NCBI RefSeq assembly: GCF_019550915.1
Contig: NZ_JAHWCI010000006.1
Span: 434,001 to 498,000, forward strand
DNA length: 64,000 bases
Direction of reading: 5' to 3'
From: Mumia sp. zg.B17
GTDB taxonomy: Bacteria > Actinomycetota > Actinomycetes > Propionibacteriales > Nocardioidaceae
Numbering within the stretch: position 1 is the first letter of the stretch; every line of letters starts with the position of its first letter. The translations under genes were made by a program, and so were the position numbers. Shown here piece by piece: positions 54,734 through 63,950 of this stretch. The notes beneath the pieces are model-generated. The model saw only the letters and a program-made list of their open reading frames with translations, was not told the DNA's origin and did no database searches.

Positions 54734-55585
54734 GTGCCCGCTCGGACGCCCGTCGCCGGTCGTGCCGTCGTCGCTCTGGTCGCGGCGTCGGCCATCACCC
54801 TGTCGGCATGCACCGGGGGCGATGGGTCCGACGATCCGGGATCGCGTGCGACCGGCGACTCCCCGAGCGCGTCGCCGAGCCCGACGACGGCGCCCGAGCC
54901 GATCGCCGGCGCCTGCTACCGGCTCTCCGCCCCCCAGCTCGCCGAGGCCCAGGTCGGGGTCGCCCCGGTCCCGTGCACGCAGCCGCACACCACCGTCACG
55001 TACCTCGTGACGAGCCTGTCAGGCATCACCGAGCCGATCGACGCGACCGCCCTCGCCGCCAACGCCGAGCGCCGGTGCCGCGCTGCGCTGCGCACGTTCG
55101 TCCGCGCCACGCCGGCACGGCTGGCGCTGTCTCGCGTCCGGTCGGCGTGGTTCGTCCCGAGCGACCAGGACCTGGACGCCGGCGCACGCTGGTTGCGCTG
55201 CGACCTCGCCGTGTCCCGGACGGACACCACCCTCATGAGGCTGCCGGCCCAGGCCGCGGGCCTCCTGCGGCGCGACAGCGCACTCGACCGCTACGGCCGG
55301 TGCGCGCGGACCGATCTGGCCGGGGTCCGGGCAGGACGGGGTGGCCGGGTGTGTGCCCTCCCCCACACGTGGCGCGCCGTCGCGGCCCGCCGGCTAGGAA
55401 CGGCCCGCACGCCGTTCCCCGGCCCCTCCATCCGCGGTGAGGTGCTCGGTCGCTGCGAGGGCGCTGCCCGTGCGTTCACCGACAACAGCACCCGTGACAT
55501 CGAGGTCGGCTGGCTTCCACCCGACCGCGCGGCCTGGGCCCAGGGGCAGCGCTTCGGACTCTGCTGGACCCGTACGCGCAGGTGA
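54734..55585 (+). CDS. Septum-formation-like lipoprotein 1
   Basis: A 283-residue exported protein. The GTG at 54734 follows TACGGT by six bases. Residues 1-27 are a lipoprotein signal (hydrophobic core, lipobox ITLSAC). A Ser/Pro/Asp linker runs to about residue 55. The domain has paired Cys: GACY, APVPC, RCRAAL, WLRCDLAV, RCARTD, VCALPHTWRAV, RCEGA and LCW near the end. The Cys pattern and PHT/HTW segments fit the Septum_form (PF13845) family of actinobacteria. The next gene is a paralogue. Confidence 0.75.
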   Translation: MPARTPVAGRAVVALVAASAITLSACTGGDGSDDPGSRATGDSPSASPSPTTAPEPIAGACYRLSAPQLAEAQVGVAPVPCTQPHTTVTYLVTSLSGITEPIDATALAANAERRCRAALRTFVRATPARLALSRVRSAWFVPSDQDLDAGARWLRCDLAVSRTDTTLMRLPAQAAGLLRRDSALDRYGRCARTDLAGVRAGRGGRVCALPHTWRAVAARRLGTARTPFPGPSIRGEVLGRCEGAARAFTDNSTRDIEVGWLPPDRAAWAQGQRFGLCWTRTRR

Positions 55586-55669
55586 GTCACCTCGCAACGG
55601 ACGGCTCGGGTGCCCCACCCCCGTAGACTGGCACCCGTCGTGCCGTCGAACCCCCCGGAAGGACCTCCC

Positions 55670-56581
55670 GTGACGGCTGCCCGCCGCCTCCGCACCCGCG
55701 ACCTCGCGCTCGCCGCGCTCGGCGCCGGAGCGCTCGTCCTCGTCACAGCGTGCGGGTCGGCGACCGACCTCGCGACCGACGAAGACTCCACGAGCGTGAC
55801 CTCGCCCGAGGACCCGCCACTGCGCACCTTGCCGCCGACCACTGGGACCCCGGCCCCTTCGGCGACGCCTTCGACGCCGGCGGTGGTCCTGCCCAAGATC
55901 GGTGAGTGCCGCAAGCCGGGTCCGGTCGACGCCGCCCTCCGCGTGAGCGACGACGACGTCGCTCCGGTCTCCTGCTCGGGAGCCACCTCCGTCACCTACC
56001 TCGTCCGCTCGATGCCGACGGCGGTCCGCTCCGCGGTCACCGCGTACGACACCACCCGCATCCTGGGGTCGGCGCGGGGTATCTGCGAGAAGGCGGTGAT
56101 CGCTCACCTCGGGGCCGACCAGTCGACCTTCAAGCGGTCCCAGTTCGACTTCATCGTGGGCGTGCCCAGTGCGGCCCAGACCGCCGCCGGGGCCGGCTGG
56201 ATGCGCTGCGACCTCGTGCTGCCCGCCTCCCCGACCCGGCTCGCTGCCGTCCCGGGCAAGACCAAGGGGGCGTTGAAGGGGCGCGCGTCGTCGCGCTACA
56301 TGCAGTGCGTCCGAGGCGACATCCGCGTGGCAACAGGGACCGTGCCGTGCACGACCAAGCACCAGTGGCGCGGGGTCGACAGCGTCAAGCTCGGCGCCCC
56401 CAAGGCCAAGTACCCCGGCGCCAAGAAGGTCCAGGCCACCATGCGCGACCGTTGCCCGGCCGGGGTTCGGCGCTACCTCGACACCAGGGGATCCTTCGAC
56501 TACGGCTACATCTCGCCCAGTCGTACGGCCTGGCAGCGCGGAGAGCGCTGGGGCGTCTGCTTCGCCAAGACCCGCAAGTAG
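55670..56581 (+). CDS. Septum-formation-like lipoprotein 2
   Basis: A 303-residue paralogue of the gene before it. The GTG start (55670) has GGAAGGA upstream, and TAGACT at 55624 is a possible -10. Signal peptide with lipobox VTAC near residue 28, then a Thr/Pro linker to about 75. It shares GxC, APVxC, TYLVRS, WMRCDL, C-x-x-H-W-R (CTTKHQWRG) and the closing WGVCF with lipoprotein 1. It is Lys-richer in the C-terminal half. Both are probably anchored outside the membrane. The exact role is unknown. Confidence 0.75.
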   Translation: MTAARRLRTRDLALAALGAGALVLVTACGSATDLATDEDSTSVTSPEDPPLRTLPPTTGTPAPSATPSTPAVVLPKIGECRKPGPVDAALRVSDDDVAPVSCSGATSVTYLVRSMPTAVRSAVTAYDTTRILGSARGICEKAVIAHLGADQSTFKRSQFDFIVGVPSAAQTAAGAGWMRCDLVLPASPTRLAAVPGKTKGALKGRASSRYMQCVRGDIRVATGTVPCTTKHQWRGVDSVKLGAPKAKYPGAKKVQATMRDRCPAGVRRYLDTRGSFDYGYISPSRTAWQRGERWGVCFAKTRK

Positions 56582-56594
56582 GCGGCGAGCCGCC

Positions 56595-57512
56595 TCAGAA
56601 GCCGAGGCGCCGCAGCTGCTTGGGGTCGCGCTGCCAGTCTTTTGCCACCTTGACCCGCAGGTCGAGGAAGACCGGGGTGCCGAGGATCCGCTCGATCTGG
56701 CCGCGCGAGTCCGACCCGATCTGACGCAGCCTCGATCCGCCCTTGCCGATCACGATGCCCTTCTGGCTGTCGCGTTCGACGAAGATGGTCGCGCGGACGT
56801 CGACGAGCGGCCGGTCCTCCGGGCGGTCCTCGCGGGGCACCATCTCCTCGATGACGACCGCGATCGAGTGCGGCAGCTCGTCTCGGACGCCCTCGAGCGA
56901 CGCCTCGCGGATCACCTCGGCGACCAGAGTCTCCTCCGGCTCGTCCGTCAGCTGACCCTCCGGATACAGAGGGACACCCTCGGGCAGCTCGTCGATCAGC
57001 AGGTCACGAAGGTGCGCGACCTGGTAGCCCGACTTCGCCGACACCGGCACGATGTGCCGCCACTCCACGCCCAGCTCCTCGCCGGTCGTGGCGATGTCGG
57101 CGAGGTGTGCCATGAGCCGCTCGGGGGCGACCTTGTCGGTCTTGGTGGCGACCGCGATCATCGGCGTCCGGCGGATCTTGGCCAGCTCGCCGATCAGGTA
57201 GCGGTCGCCGGGGCCGATCTTCTCGTCGGCGGGCAGGCACACGCCCACCACGTCCACCTCGCCCCACGTGCTCCGAACGAGATCGTTGAGGCGCTCGCCC
57301 AGCAACGTGCGCGGCCGGTGCAGGCCTGGGGTGTCCACCAGGATCAGCTGCGCCTCGGGCGTGTGGACGAGACCTCGGATCACGTGCCGGGTGGTCTGGG
57401 GACGCGATGAGGTGATCGCGACCTTGTCACCGACGAGCGCGTTGGTGAGGGTCGACTTGCCGGCGTTGGGCCGCCCGACGAAGCAGGCGAAGCCGGACCG
57501 GAAGGCGCTCAC
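56595..57512 (-). CDS. era: GTPase Era
   Basis: A 305-residue ribosome-assembly GTPase. G1 GRPNAGKSTL near residue 13, G3 DTPGLHRP near 60, and G4 ATKTDK near 120. The C-terminal KH domain includes GKGGSRLRQIGSDSR near 260 for 16S rRNA binding. The GTG start overlaps the cytidine-deaminase-like gene by four bases. A compact hairpin AGGCGGC-GA-GCCGCCT (56580-56595) lies at the convergent stops. Confidence 0.96.
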   Translation of the reverse strand: MSAFRSGFACFVGRPNAGKSTLTNALVGDKVAITSSRPQTTRHVIRGLVHTPEAQLILVDTPGLHRPRTLLGERLNDLVRSTWGEVDVVGVCLPADEKIGPGDRYLIGELAKIRRTPMIAVATKTDKVAPERLMAHLADIATTGEELGVEWRHIVPVSAKSGYQVAHLRDLLIDELPEGVPLYPEGQLTDEPEETLVAEVIREASLEGVRDELPHSIAVVIEEMVPREDRPEDRPLVDVRATIFVERDSQKGIVIGKGGSRLRQIGSDSRGQIERILGTPVFLDLRVKVAKDWQRDPKQLRRLGF

Positions 57513-57865
57513 GACTGCACCACACGCTGGGCCGAGCCCTGGGCGTCGGCGACCAGGACCGGCACGCCGCTGCCCGCGAGGTCGCGGACGACGGCGAGGT
57601 CCTCGTCGCGTACGCCGTCGGCGTCGGTGCTCACCGCCACCGCCTCGAGACCGGTCGCACCCGACGACACCGCCATCGCGACCGCGAGACTCAGCGCGGA
57701 CAGCTGCAGCGACGGGAGGTCGACGGTCGAGGCAGCGTAGGTGCGTCCGTCACGGTCGCGGACCGAGGCGCCCTCTGCCGCCCGGGTCCGGGCGCGGGTG
57801 GCGCGTGCGAGGGTCAGGATCTTGAGGTCCTCGGGGTCGTCGACGCCAAGCGGTGCGGATGCCAT
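57509..57865 (-). CDS. Cytidine deaminase-like protein lacking catalytic residues
   Basis: A 118-residue protein in the place where actinobacteria carry a cdd-like gene, between the CBS protein and era. The fold-like segments RDRDGRTYAASTVDLPSLQLSALSLAVAMAVSSG match a cytidine deaminase up to the active site. There the CAE zinc/proton triad is replaced by SAL, and the later PCxxC motif is absent. So it cannot be a normal deaminase. A structural or regulatory role with Era is possible. The sequence is otherwise intact, not decayed. Confidence 0.75.
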   Translation of the reverse strand: MASAPLGVDDPEDLKILTLARATRARTRAAEGASVRDRDGRTYAASTVDLPSLQLSALSLAVAMAVSSGATGLEAVAVSTDADGVRDEDLAVVRDLAGSGVPVLVADAQGSAQRVVQS

Positions 57866-57888
57866 GGAGCCAGGGTATCGGCGAGCCC

Positions 57889-59196
57889 TCAGCCGGACGC
57901 GGCCGCGCCGACCGACTCCGCGGAGTCGTCCTCGGTCTCCTCGCGGCTGACCAGGACCGTGCCGATGCGGTTGCGGCGTCCGCGAGGCGCCTCGGCGACG
58001 AAGCGCAGGCCGTCGAGCAACACCTCGCTGCCGGCGATCGGGACCTTGCCGAGGTGCTTCGCCATGAGACCACCGACGGAGTCGACGTCGTCGTCCTCGA
58101 TGGGGACGCCGAAGAGGTGCTGAAGATCGTCGACGTCATAACGAGCGCTGATCCGCACCGAGCCGTTGGAGAGGTGCTCGACGTCCTCCGGCGGCGCGTC
58201 GTACTCGTCGGTGATCTCACCGACGATCTCCTCGAGGATGTCCTCGATCGTCACCATCCCGGCGGTGCCGCCGTACTCGTCGACGACGATCGCCACGTGT
58301 GTCCGCTCCGACTGCATCCCGCGCAGCAGGTCGGCCGCGGGCTTGGAGTCGGGCACGTAGGAGCACGGCCGCATGACCGACTCCACCCGCTCGGTGGTCT
58401 CGGCGTCACGGTTGTCGAAGACCCGCTTGGTGATGTCCTTGAGGTAGGCCATGCCGACGACGTCGTCGAGGCTCTCGCCGGTCACCGGGATGCGGGAGTA
58501 GCCGCTGCGCAGCGCGAGCGACATGGCCTGGCGAAGGGTCTTGGTGCGCTCGATGAACACCACGTCGGTCCGAGGCACCATCACCTCGCGCACGACCGTG
58601 TCGCCGAGCTCGAAGACCGAGTGGATCATCTGACGCTCGTCGGACTCGATGAGCGCGCTCTGCTCTGCCAGGTCGACGAGCTCGCGCAGCTCGGCCTCGG
58701 AGGAGAACGGCCCTTCCCGGAACCCCTTGCCCGGCGTCAGCGCGTTGCCGACCATGATCAGCAGCCGCGGCACCGGTCCGAGGATCCGGGTGATGGCGGC
58801 CAGCGGTGCGGCGGACAGCAGCGCGACGCGTTCGGAGTTCTGGCGCCCGAGCGTGCGCGGACCGACTCCGATCGCCACGAACGACACGACCGCCATGACC
58901 AGGGTCGCGACGACCACCTGCTCCCACTGCCCGTCGAGAGCGTGGACGAAGACGACCGCCACCATCACGACCGCGCCCGTCTCGGCGAGGATGCGGAGGA
59001 ACAGCGCGGTGTTGATGTACGGGGCGGGGTCGCGGACGATCTTGGCGATCCTCGCCGCTCCGGAGCGGCCCTCGGCGACGAGCTCGTCGGCGCGCGCCTT
59101 GGAGAAGGTCGAGATGGCGGCGTCCATGCTCGCGAGGAGCCCCGCGAGGACGACCAGCACGATCGCCGACACCACCAGCCACACGTCGGAGCTCAC
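57889..59196 (-). CDS. CorC/HlyC-type membrane protein with CBS domains
   Basis: A 435-residue protein of the CNNM/CorC family. Residues 1-140 hold about four hydrophobic segments (DUF21). Two CBS domains follow (VMVPRTDVVFIERT near 210 and MRPCSYVPDS near 275), then a CorC_HlyC acidic C-terminal domain (IEDDDVDSVGG near 365). Members may export Mg2+/Co2+ or regulate ion balance. The GTG at 59196 overlaps ybeY by four bases. Standard ybeY-corC-era order. Confidence 0.92.
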   Translation of the reverse strand: MSSDVWLVVSAIVLVVLAGLLASMDAAISTFSKARADELVAEGRSGAARIAKIVRDPAPYINTALFLRILAETGAVVMVAVVFVHALDGQWEQVVVATLVMAVVSFVAIGVGPRTLGRQNSERVALLSAAPLAAITRILGPVPRLLIMVGNALTPGKGFREGPFSSEAELRELVDLAEQSALIESDERQMIHSVFELGDTVVREVMVPRTDVVFIERTKTLRQAMSLALRSGYSRIPVTGESLDDVVGMAYLKDITKRVFDNRDAETTERVESVMRPCSYVPDSKPAADLLRGMQSERTHVAIVVDEYGGTAGMVTIEDILEEIVGEITDEYDAPPEDVEHLSNGSVRISARYDVDDLQHLFGVPIEDDDVDSVGGLMAKHLGKVPIAGSEVLLDGLRFVAEAPRGRRNRIGTVLVSREETEDDSAESVGAAASG

Positions 59197-59687
59197 GACT
59201 GCGCCTCCTCCGTCGTGCGTCCGCCGTCGCGCCAGCGCGCGAGCAGCGCGTCCTGCAGCGCGAACATCTCCTCGTACTCCTCGGGCTCGGCGTGGTCGTA
59301 GCCCAGCAGGTGAAGGATCCCGTGCACCGTCAACAGCTCGAGGTGGTCGGCGAGGACCAGGCCCTCGGCCTCGGCGTCGGCCGTGGCGACCTCGGGGCAC
59401 AGCACCATGTCGCCGAGGTATCCCTCTTCGGCCTCCAGGTCGTCGGTGCCGGGTCGGAGCTCGTCCATCGGGAAGGACAGGACGTCGGTGGGGCCTGTCT
59501 TGTCCATCCACTTCTCGTTGTACTCGGTCATCGTGCCGGCGTCGACGACGATCATCGTCATCTCCGTCGCGGGCGCCAGTCGCATCTGCTCCATCACGAA
59601 CCGCGACAGGCGGGTCAGGCGCTCGATGTCGACGGGGGCCCCGTCGGCATCACGAAAGCTCGACTCGTCAAGAATGTCGACGTTCAC
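59193..59687 (-). CDS. ybeY: Endoribonuclease YbeY
   Basis: A 164-residue zinc enzyme for 16S rRNA 3' maturation and ribosome quality control. The signature is TVHGILHLLGYDH near residue 120. EYNEKWMDKTGPTDVLSFPMDE is also conserved. The GTG at 59687 is chosen; a GTG at 59702 would add five residues. It overlaps phoH by 20 bases and the CBS gene by four. Confidence 0.94.
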   Translation of the reverse strand: MNVDILDESSFRDADGAPVDIERLTRLSRFVMEQMRLAPATEMTMIVVDAGTMTEYNEKWMDKTGPTDVLSFPMDELRPGTDDLEAEEGYLGDMVLCPEVATADAEAEGLVLADHLELLTVHGILHLLGYDHAEPEEYEEMFALQDALLARWRDGGRTTEEAQS

Positions 59688-60660
59688 GACTCTCGCCCTC
59701 ACCCTCGTACTCGTCGTAGGCGGCGACGATACGGCCGACCAGCTTGTGACGAACCACGTCGGCCGAGGTCAGCACCGGGAACGAGATGTCCTTGACGCCG
59801 TCCAGGATCTCGCGGACGATCCTCAGCCCGCTGCGCTGGCCGTTGGGGAGATCGATCTGGGTCACGTCGCCGGTCACGACCATCTTGGAACCGAATCCCA
59901 GGCGCGTGAGGAACATCTTCATCTGCTCCGGCGAGGTGTTCTGTGCCTCGTCGAGGATGATGAAGGCGTCGTTGAGGGTCCGCCCGCGCATGTACGCCAG
60001 CGGTGCGACCTCGATCGTCCCGGCCGCGAGCAGCTTGGGGATCGTCTCGGGATCCAGCATGTCGTGGAGGGCGTCGTACAGCGGCCGGAGGTAGGGATCG
60101 ATCTTCTCGCTCAGCGTGCCCGGCAGGAAGCCGAGGTTCTCGCCGGCCTCGACGGCAGGACGCGTGAGGATGATCCGGTTGACCTCCTTCGCCTGCAGGG
60201 CCTGGACGGCCTTGGCCATGGCGAGATAGGTCTTGCCCGTACCCGCCGGACCGATCCCGAAGACGATCGTCTGTCGGTCGATCGCGTCCACGTAGCGCTT
60301 CTGGTTGAGCGTCTTGGGGCGGATCGTACGGCCGCGGTTGGAGAGGATATTGAGGCTCAGCACGTCGGCGGGGCGCTCTTCGGTCTCAGCCCGGAGGATC
60401 GCGATGCTCCGCTCGATCGTCTCGGGCGTCAGGCCCTGGCCGGTTCGGATCATGGTCACGAGCTCCTCGAGGAGACGCTCGACCATCGCCGACTCCGCGG
60501 CCGTCGCGCGGATGGAGACCTGGTTGCCGCGGACGTGGATGTCAGCGTCGAAGCTGGCCTCGATCAGGCGCAGGAACTCGTCGGTGGGGCCCAGCAGCGA
60601 CACCATGGGGATGCTCGCCGGGATCGTGACCATGTGCTGCAAGGGTTCAGGCGTAGTCAT
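59668..60660 (-). CDS. phoH: PhoH family ATPase
   Basis: A 330-residue P-loop NTPase, probably an RNA helicase-like partner of YbeY. Walker A GIGPAGTGKTYLAMA near residue 135, Walker B AFIILDEAQNTSPEQMKMFLTR near 230. The N-terminal 110 residues carry a KH-like fold. The ATG is at 60660. A GCTCCCGCGGGAGC palindrome (60665-60678) covers the ribosome site just upstream. Between phoH and dnaJ is a 118-base gap with no gene. Confidence 0.93.
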   Translation of the reverse strand: MTTPEPLQHMVTIPASIPMVSLLGPTDEFLRLIEASFDADIHVRGNQVSIRATAAESAMVERLLEELVTMIRTGQGLTPETIERSIAILRAETEERPADVLSLNILSNRGRTIRPKTLNQKRYVDAIDRQTIVFGIGPAGTGKTYLAMAKAVQALQAKEVNRIILTRPAVEAGENLGFLPGTLSEKIDPYLRPLYDALHDMLDPETIPKLLAAGTIEVAPLAYMRGRTLNDAFIILDEAQNTSPEQMKMFLTRLGFGSKMVVTGDVTQIDLPNGQRSGLRIVREILDGVKDISFPVLTSADVVRHKLVGRIVAAYDEYEGEGESRERRHS

Positions 60661-60778
60661 CGGCGCTCCCGCGGGAGCAGTTCTCCTTCTGTGAGTTCGG
60701 ACTCGTCCATCGTAGGCGGCATCGGCGGTCGCACGAAAGCACGATCTCGACCGCCGGGTGCCGCCTCGGTGGCTCCGA

Positions 60779-61924
60779 TCAGCGGAAGGCGTCCCGGATG
60801 CGGTCGAACACCCGCCGGTGCGGTGCGGCGAACTCGCCCTCGACCAGCTCCTCGCCCCGCTCGGTGGCGAGGAGGCCGAGCAGCTCGCGCTGCCGGTCGT
60901 CGAGCTTGGTGGGTGTCTCGACGACCACGCGGACCTTGAGGTCACCGCGTCCGACCCCGCGCAGGTGCGGGACGCCGCGACCGCGGATCGTGACCGTCTC
61001 GCCGGACTGGGTGCCGGGGACGATGTCGAAGCCGATCGTGGCCTCCTCGGCCGGGACACCGGTGTCGGCCTCGAGCGTCGGCAGGTCGATCTGAGTGCCG
61101 AGCGCCGCAGCGGTCATGGGGACCCGGACGTCGCAGTAGAGGTCGTCGTCGGAGCGGGTGAAGACGTCGTGCGGCTCCACCTCGACCTCGACGTACAGGT
61201 CGGCGGCGGGACCGCCGCCGGGCCCGACCTCACCCTCGCCGGTCAGCTGGATCCGAGTGCCGCTGTCCACGCCGGCGGGCACCTTGATGGTCAGCGTGCG
61301 ACGGGCGCGGACCCGGCCGTCACCGGAGCACTCCTCGCACGGGTTCGCGATCACGGTGCCGTAACCCTGGCAGGTCGGGCAGGGGCGGGCCGTACGGATG
61401 TCTCCGAGAAACGACCGCTGCACGTGCTGCACCTCGCCGTGCCCGCGGCACGTCTGGCAGGTGATCGGCTCCGCGCCGTCGGCCGAGCCGTTGCCGTGAC
61501 AGGTCGAGCAGACCACGGCGGTGTCGACCTTGAGCTCGCGCGTGGTCCCGAAGGCCGCCTCGGCCAGCTGGACGCCGATGCGGATCAAGGCGTCGTTGCC
61601 GCGCCGGGCACGACCACGTGGGCCGCGCTGGGTCTGCTGCCCGAAGAACGCGTCCATGATGTCGTTGAACGAGAAGCCGGCGCCGAAGCCGCCGCTGGCA
61701 CCCGCACCGGCGAGGGGATCGCCTCCGCGGTCGTAGAACGACCGCTTGTCCACGTCGGAGAGCACCTCGTAGGCGACGGTGACGGTCTTGAACCGCTCCT
61801 GCGCCTCAGGGTCTGGATTCACGTCCGGGTGCAGGCTGCGCGCCAGCCTCCGGTACGCCTTCTTGATCTCCTCCGGAGTCGCGTCGCGACTCACACCGAG
61901 GGTCTCGTAGTAGTTCTGGCTCAT
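60779..61924 (-). CDS. dnaJ: Chaperone DnaJ (second actinobacterial type, with hrcA)
   Basis: A 381-residue Hsp40. J-domain with the HPD motif at residues 33-35 (SLHPDVNPDP), a Gly/Phe region (GGFGAGFSF), then four zinc motifs of CxxCxGxG type (CSTCHGNG, CQTCRGHG, CPTCQGYG, CEECSGDG). The C-terminal substrate domains follow. It directs DnaK to substrates. It follows hrcA by 17 bases and is under the CIRCE operator. Confidence 0.95.
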   Translation of the reverse strand: MSQNYYETLGVSRDATPEEIKKAYRRLARSLHPDVNPDPEAQERFKTVTVAYEVLSDVDKRSFYDRGGDPLAGAGASGGFGAGFSFNDIMDAFFGQQTQRGPRGRARRGNDALIRIGVQLAEAAFGTTRELKVDTAVVCSTCHGNGSADGAEPITCQTCRGHGEVQHVQRSFLGDIRTARPCPTCQGYGTVIANPCEECSGDGRVRARRTLTIKVPAGVDSGTRIQLTGEGEVGPGGGPAADLYVEVEVEPHDVFTRSDDDLYCDVRVPMTAAALGTQIDLPTLEADTGVPAEEATIGFDIVPGTQSGETVTIRGRGVPHLRGVGRGDLKVRVVVETPTKLDDRQRELLGLLATERGEELVEGEFAAPHRRVFDRIRDAFR

Positions 61925-61941
61925 GCGTCGTTGTCTGTCTC

Positions 61942-62973
61942 TCAGTCGCTGAGGGTCTGGCCGACATAGCGTGCGACGGCGCGTACCGCCGCCATGGTGC
62001 CGGGGTAGTCCATCCTGGTGGGCCCGACGACGCCGAGGGTGGCGAGCGGCTCGTCGTCGGTGCCGTACGCGGTGGCCACGAGGGAGGTCGCCGAGAGCTC
62101 CTCGTACGGAACCTCCGTGCCGATGCGGACGGTGAGCGTGGTCGGAGAGGTGGCCTCGCCGAGGAGCTTGAGCAGCACCACGTGCTCCTCGAGCGCCTCG
62201 AGGACCGGCTTGATCGAGGTGTCGAAGTCGGTGCCGAACCGGGCGAGGTTGGCGGCCCCGCCCACGGCAACGCGTTCGTCGGCCCGCTCGTCGGAGAACG
62301 CCCGGGTGAGCGTCGCGACGACAGCGGTGGCGATGGGCTGCTCCTCGGGACGGAAGGTCGTGATGAGGTCGGCCACCGATGCCGAGGCGTCCGGCAGCCG
62401 CTGCCCGACCGCAGCGCCGATCATCCGCGCTCGCAAGTCCGCGAGGAGCATCTCGGACGGCTCTTCGGGGAGCTCCACGATGCGCTGGTCGACACGTCCG
62501 GAGCTGGTGATCAGCACCAGCAGGATGCGGCCGCGCTCCATCGGGACCAGCTCGACGTGACGGACGGTCGAGCGGGTCAGGGAGGGGTACTGCACGAGCG
62601 CGACCTGGTGGGTCAGCTGAGAGAGCAGCCGGACACTGCGCTGGACGACGTCGTCGACGTCGACCGCGCCGTCGAGGAACGACTCGATCGCACGGCGTTC
62701 GGGAGGACTCAGCCGCCGGACGGAGGCAAGCCGGTCGACGAAGAGGCGGTAGCCCTTGTCGGTCGGGATCCGGCCCGCGCTGGTGTGCGGCTGGGCGATG
62801 AACCCGTGCTCCTCGAGGATCGCCATGTCGTTGCGGACCGTCGCCGGCGACACACCCAGCTGATGGCGGTCGACGAGCGCCCGCGAGCCCACCGGCTCCT
62901 GGGTCGCCACGTAGTCCTCCACGATGGCGCGCAGGACCGCGAGCTTGCGTTCATCGAGCACGACGTCAGCCAC
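61942..62973 (-). CDS. hrcA: Heat-inducible repressor HrcA
   Basis: A 343-residue heat-shock repressor. The N-terminal winged helix-turn-helix has [31 protein letters not shown] near residues 30-60. [19 protein letters not shown] is in the middle domain. The C-terminal part ends [25 protein letters not shown], the usual HrcA end. The GTG at 62973 follows GAGGAGGG. It represses its own operon through the CIRCE element 25 bases upstream. Confidence 0.96.
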   Translation of the reverse strand: MADVVLDERKLAVLRAIVEDYVATQEPVGSRALVDRHQLGVSPATVRNDMAILEEHGFIAQPHTSAGRIPTDKGYRLFVDRLASVRRLSPPERRAIESFLDGAVDVDDVVQRSVRLLSQLTHQVALVQYPSLTRSTVRHVELVPMERGRILLVLITSSGRVDQRIVELPEEPSEMLLADLRARMIGAAVGQRLPDASASVADLITTFRPEEQPIATAVVATLTRAFSDERADERVAVGGAANLARFGTDFDTSIKPVLEALEEHVVLLKLLGEATSPTTLTVRIGTEVPYEELSATSLVATAYGTDDEPLATLGVVGPTRMDYPGTMAAVRAVARYVGQTLSD

Positions 62974-62997
62974 GGTCCCTCCTCGTGTCGATGATCT

Positions 62998-63024
62998 TTG
63001 GCACTCCGGTGCCCTGAGTGCCAG
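62998..63024 (-). promoter_or_regulatory. CIRCE operator of the hrcA-dnaJ operon
   Basis: TTGGCACTC (62998-63006), nine bases, GAGTGCCAG (63016-63024). This matches the CIRCE consensus TTAGCACTC-N9-GAGTGCTAA with few changes. TAGACT (63023-63028, minus strand) is the promoter -10 that HrcA would cover. Confidence 0.9.
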
Positions 63025-63092
63025 TCTAGCCAGCCTCACCAGTCGCGTGTGGCTGCGAGGTGCCGCACGTTCTTTCGGCTAGTTTGCTCCTC

Positions 63093-63938
63093 GTGGCTCA
63101 CGACCGATACGGATCCGATGTCCTGGCCGGCGACTGGCGCGTCCCCAAGCGAGGGCGGTCCACCGAGGTGGAGGCGGAGGCGGGGATGGTGCTCGAGGAG
63201 GTCCAGACCGACTTCTGCGGCGCCGTGACGCGCACCGACCGAGATCTCGACACCGTCGAGCTGGAGGACCGTCGCGGGAGGCGGCGTACCTTCCCCCTCG
63301 GGCCGGGCTTCCTCCTCGAGGGCAAGCCGGTCGTGCTCAAGGCGCCGGTACGACGCGCCGCGCCCGCACGCGCGACGCACACCGCGTCCGGCTCGGTCGC
63401 CGTCCACGACGCGAAGGCACGGGTCGCACGCGCGAGCCGCATCTACGTCGAGGGACGTCATGACGCGGAGCTGGTCGAGAAGGTGTGGGGTGACGACCTG
63501 CGGATCGAGGGGGTGGCGGTCGAGTACCTCGAGGGGGTCGACGACCTCCCGTCGGTCGTCGACCGCTTCAAGCCCGGTCCGGGACGCCGCCTGGGCGTGC
63601 TCGTGGACCATCTCGTCCCGGGGTCGAAGGAGTCGCGCATCGCCGCCTCGGTGCTGCGCGGACCGCACAAGGAGCACGTGCTCGTCGTCGGGCACCCGTA
63701 CGTCGACGTCTGGCAAGGCGTGAAGCCCGAGCGCCTCGGGCTGGAGAAGTGGCCGGTGATCCCACGCTCGATGTCGTGGAAGCACGGCATCTGCCAGTCG
63801 CTCGGGTGGCCCCACCGGAACCAGGCCGACATCGCGCACGCCTGGAAGCGCATCCTCGGGTCCGTCCGCTCCTACGCCGACCTCGAGCCGGCGCTGCTCG
63901 GGCGGGTCGAGGAGCTCATCGACTTCGTCACGACCTGA
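63093..63938 (+). CDS. DUF3097 family protein
   Basis: A 281-residue actinobacterial protein. The GTG at 63093 follows TAGTTT (63080-63085) by seven bases, a leaderless promoter. It begins AHDRYGSDVLAGDWRVPKRG and has a middle segment (IYVEGRHDAELVEKVWGDDLR) that looks like a Toprim-type EGRxD strand, with VDHLVPGSKESRIA later. These suggest a nucleic-acid or metal-binding role; the function is not known. Divergent from hrcA, near which it is usually found. Confidence 0.87.
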   Translation: MAHDRYGSDVLAGDWRVPKRGRSTEVEAEAGMVLEEVQTDFCGAVTRTDRDLDTVELEDRRGRRRTFPLGPGFLLEGKPVVLKAPVRRAAPARATHTASGSVAVHDAKARVARASRIYVEGRHDAELVEKVWGDDLRIEGVAVEYLEGVDDLPSVVDRFKPGPGRRLGVLVDHLVPGSKESRIAASVLRGPHKEHVLVVGHPYVDVWQGVKPERLGLEKWPVIPRSMSWKHGICQSLGWPHRNQADIAHAWKRILGSVRSYADLEPALLGRVEELIDFVTT

Positions 63939-63950
63939 CCGCGCCCGCCC

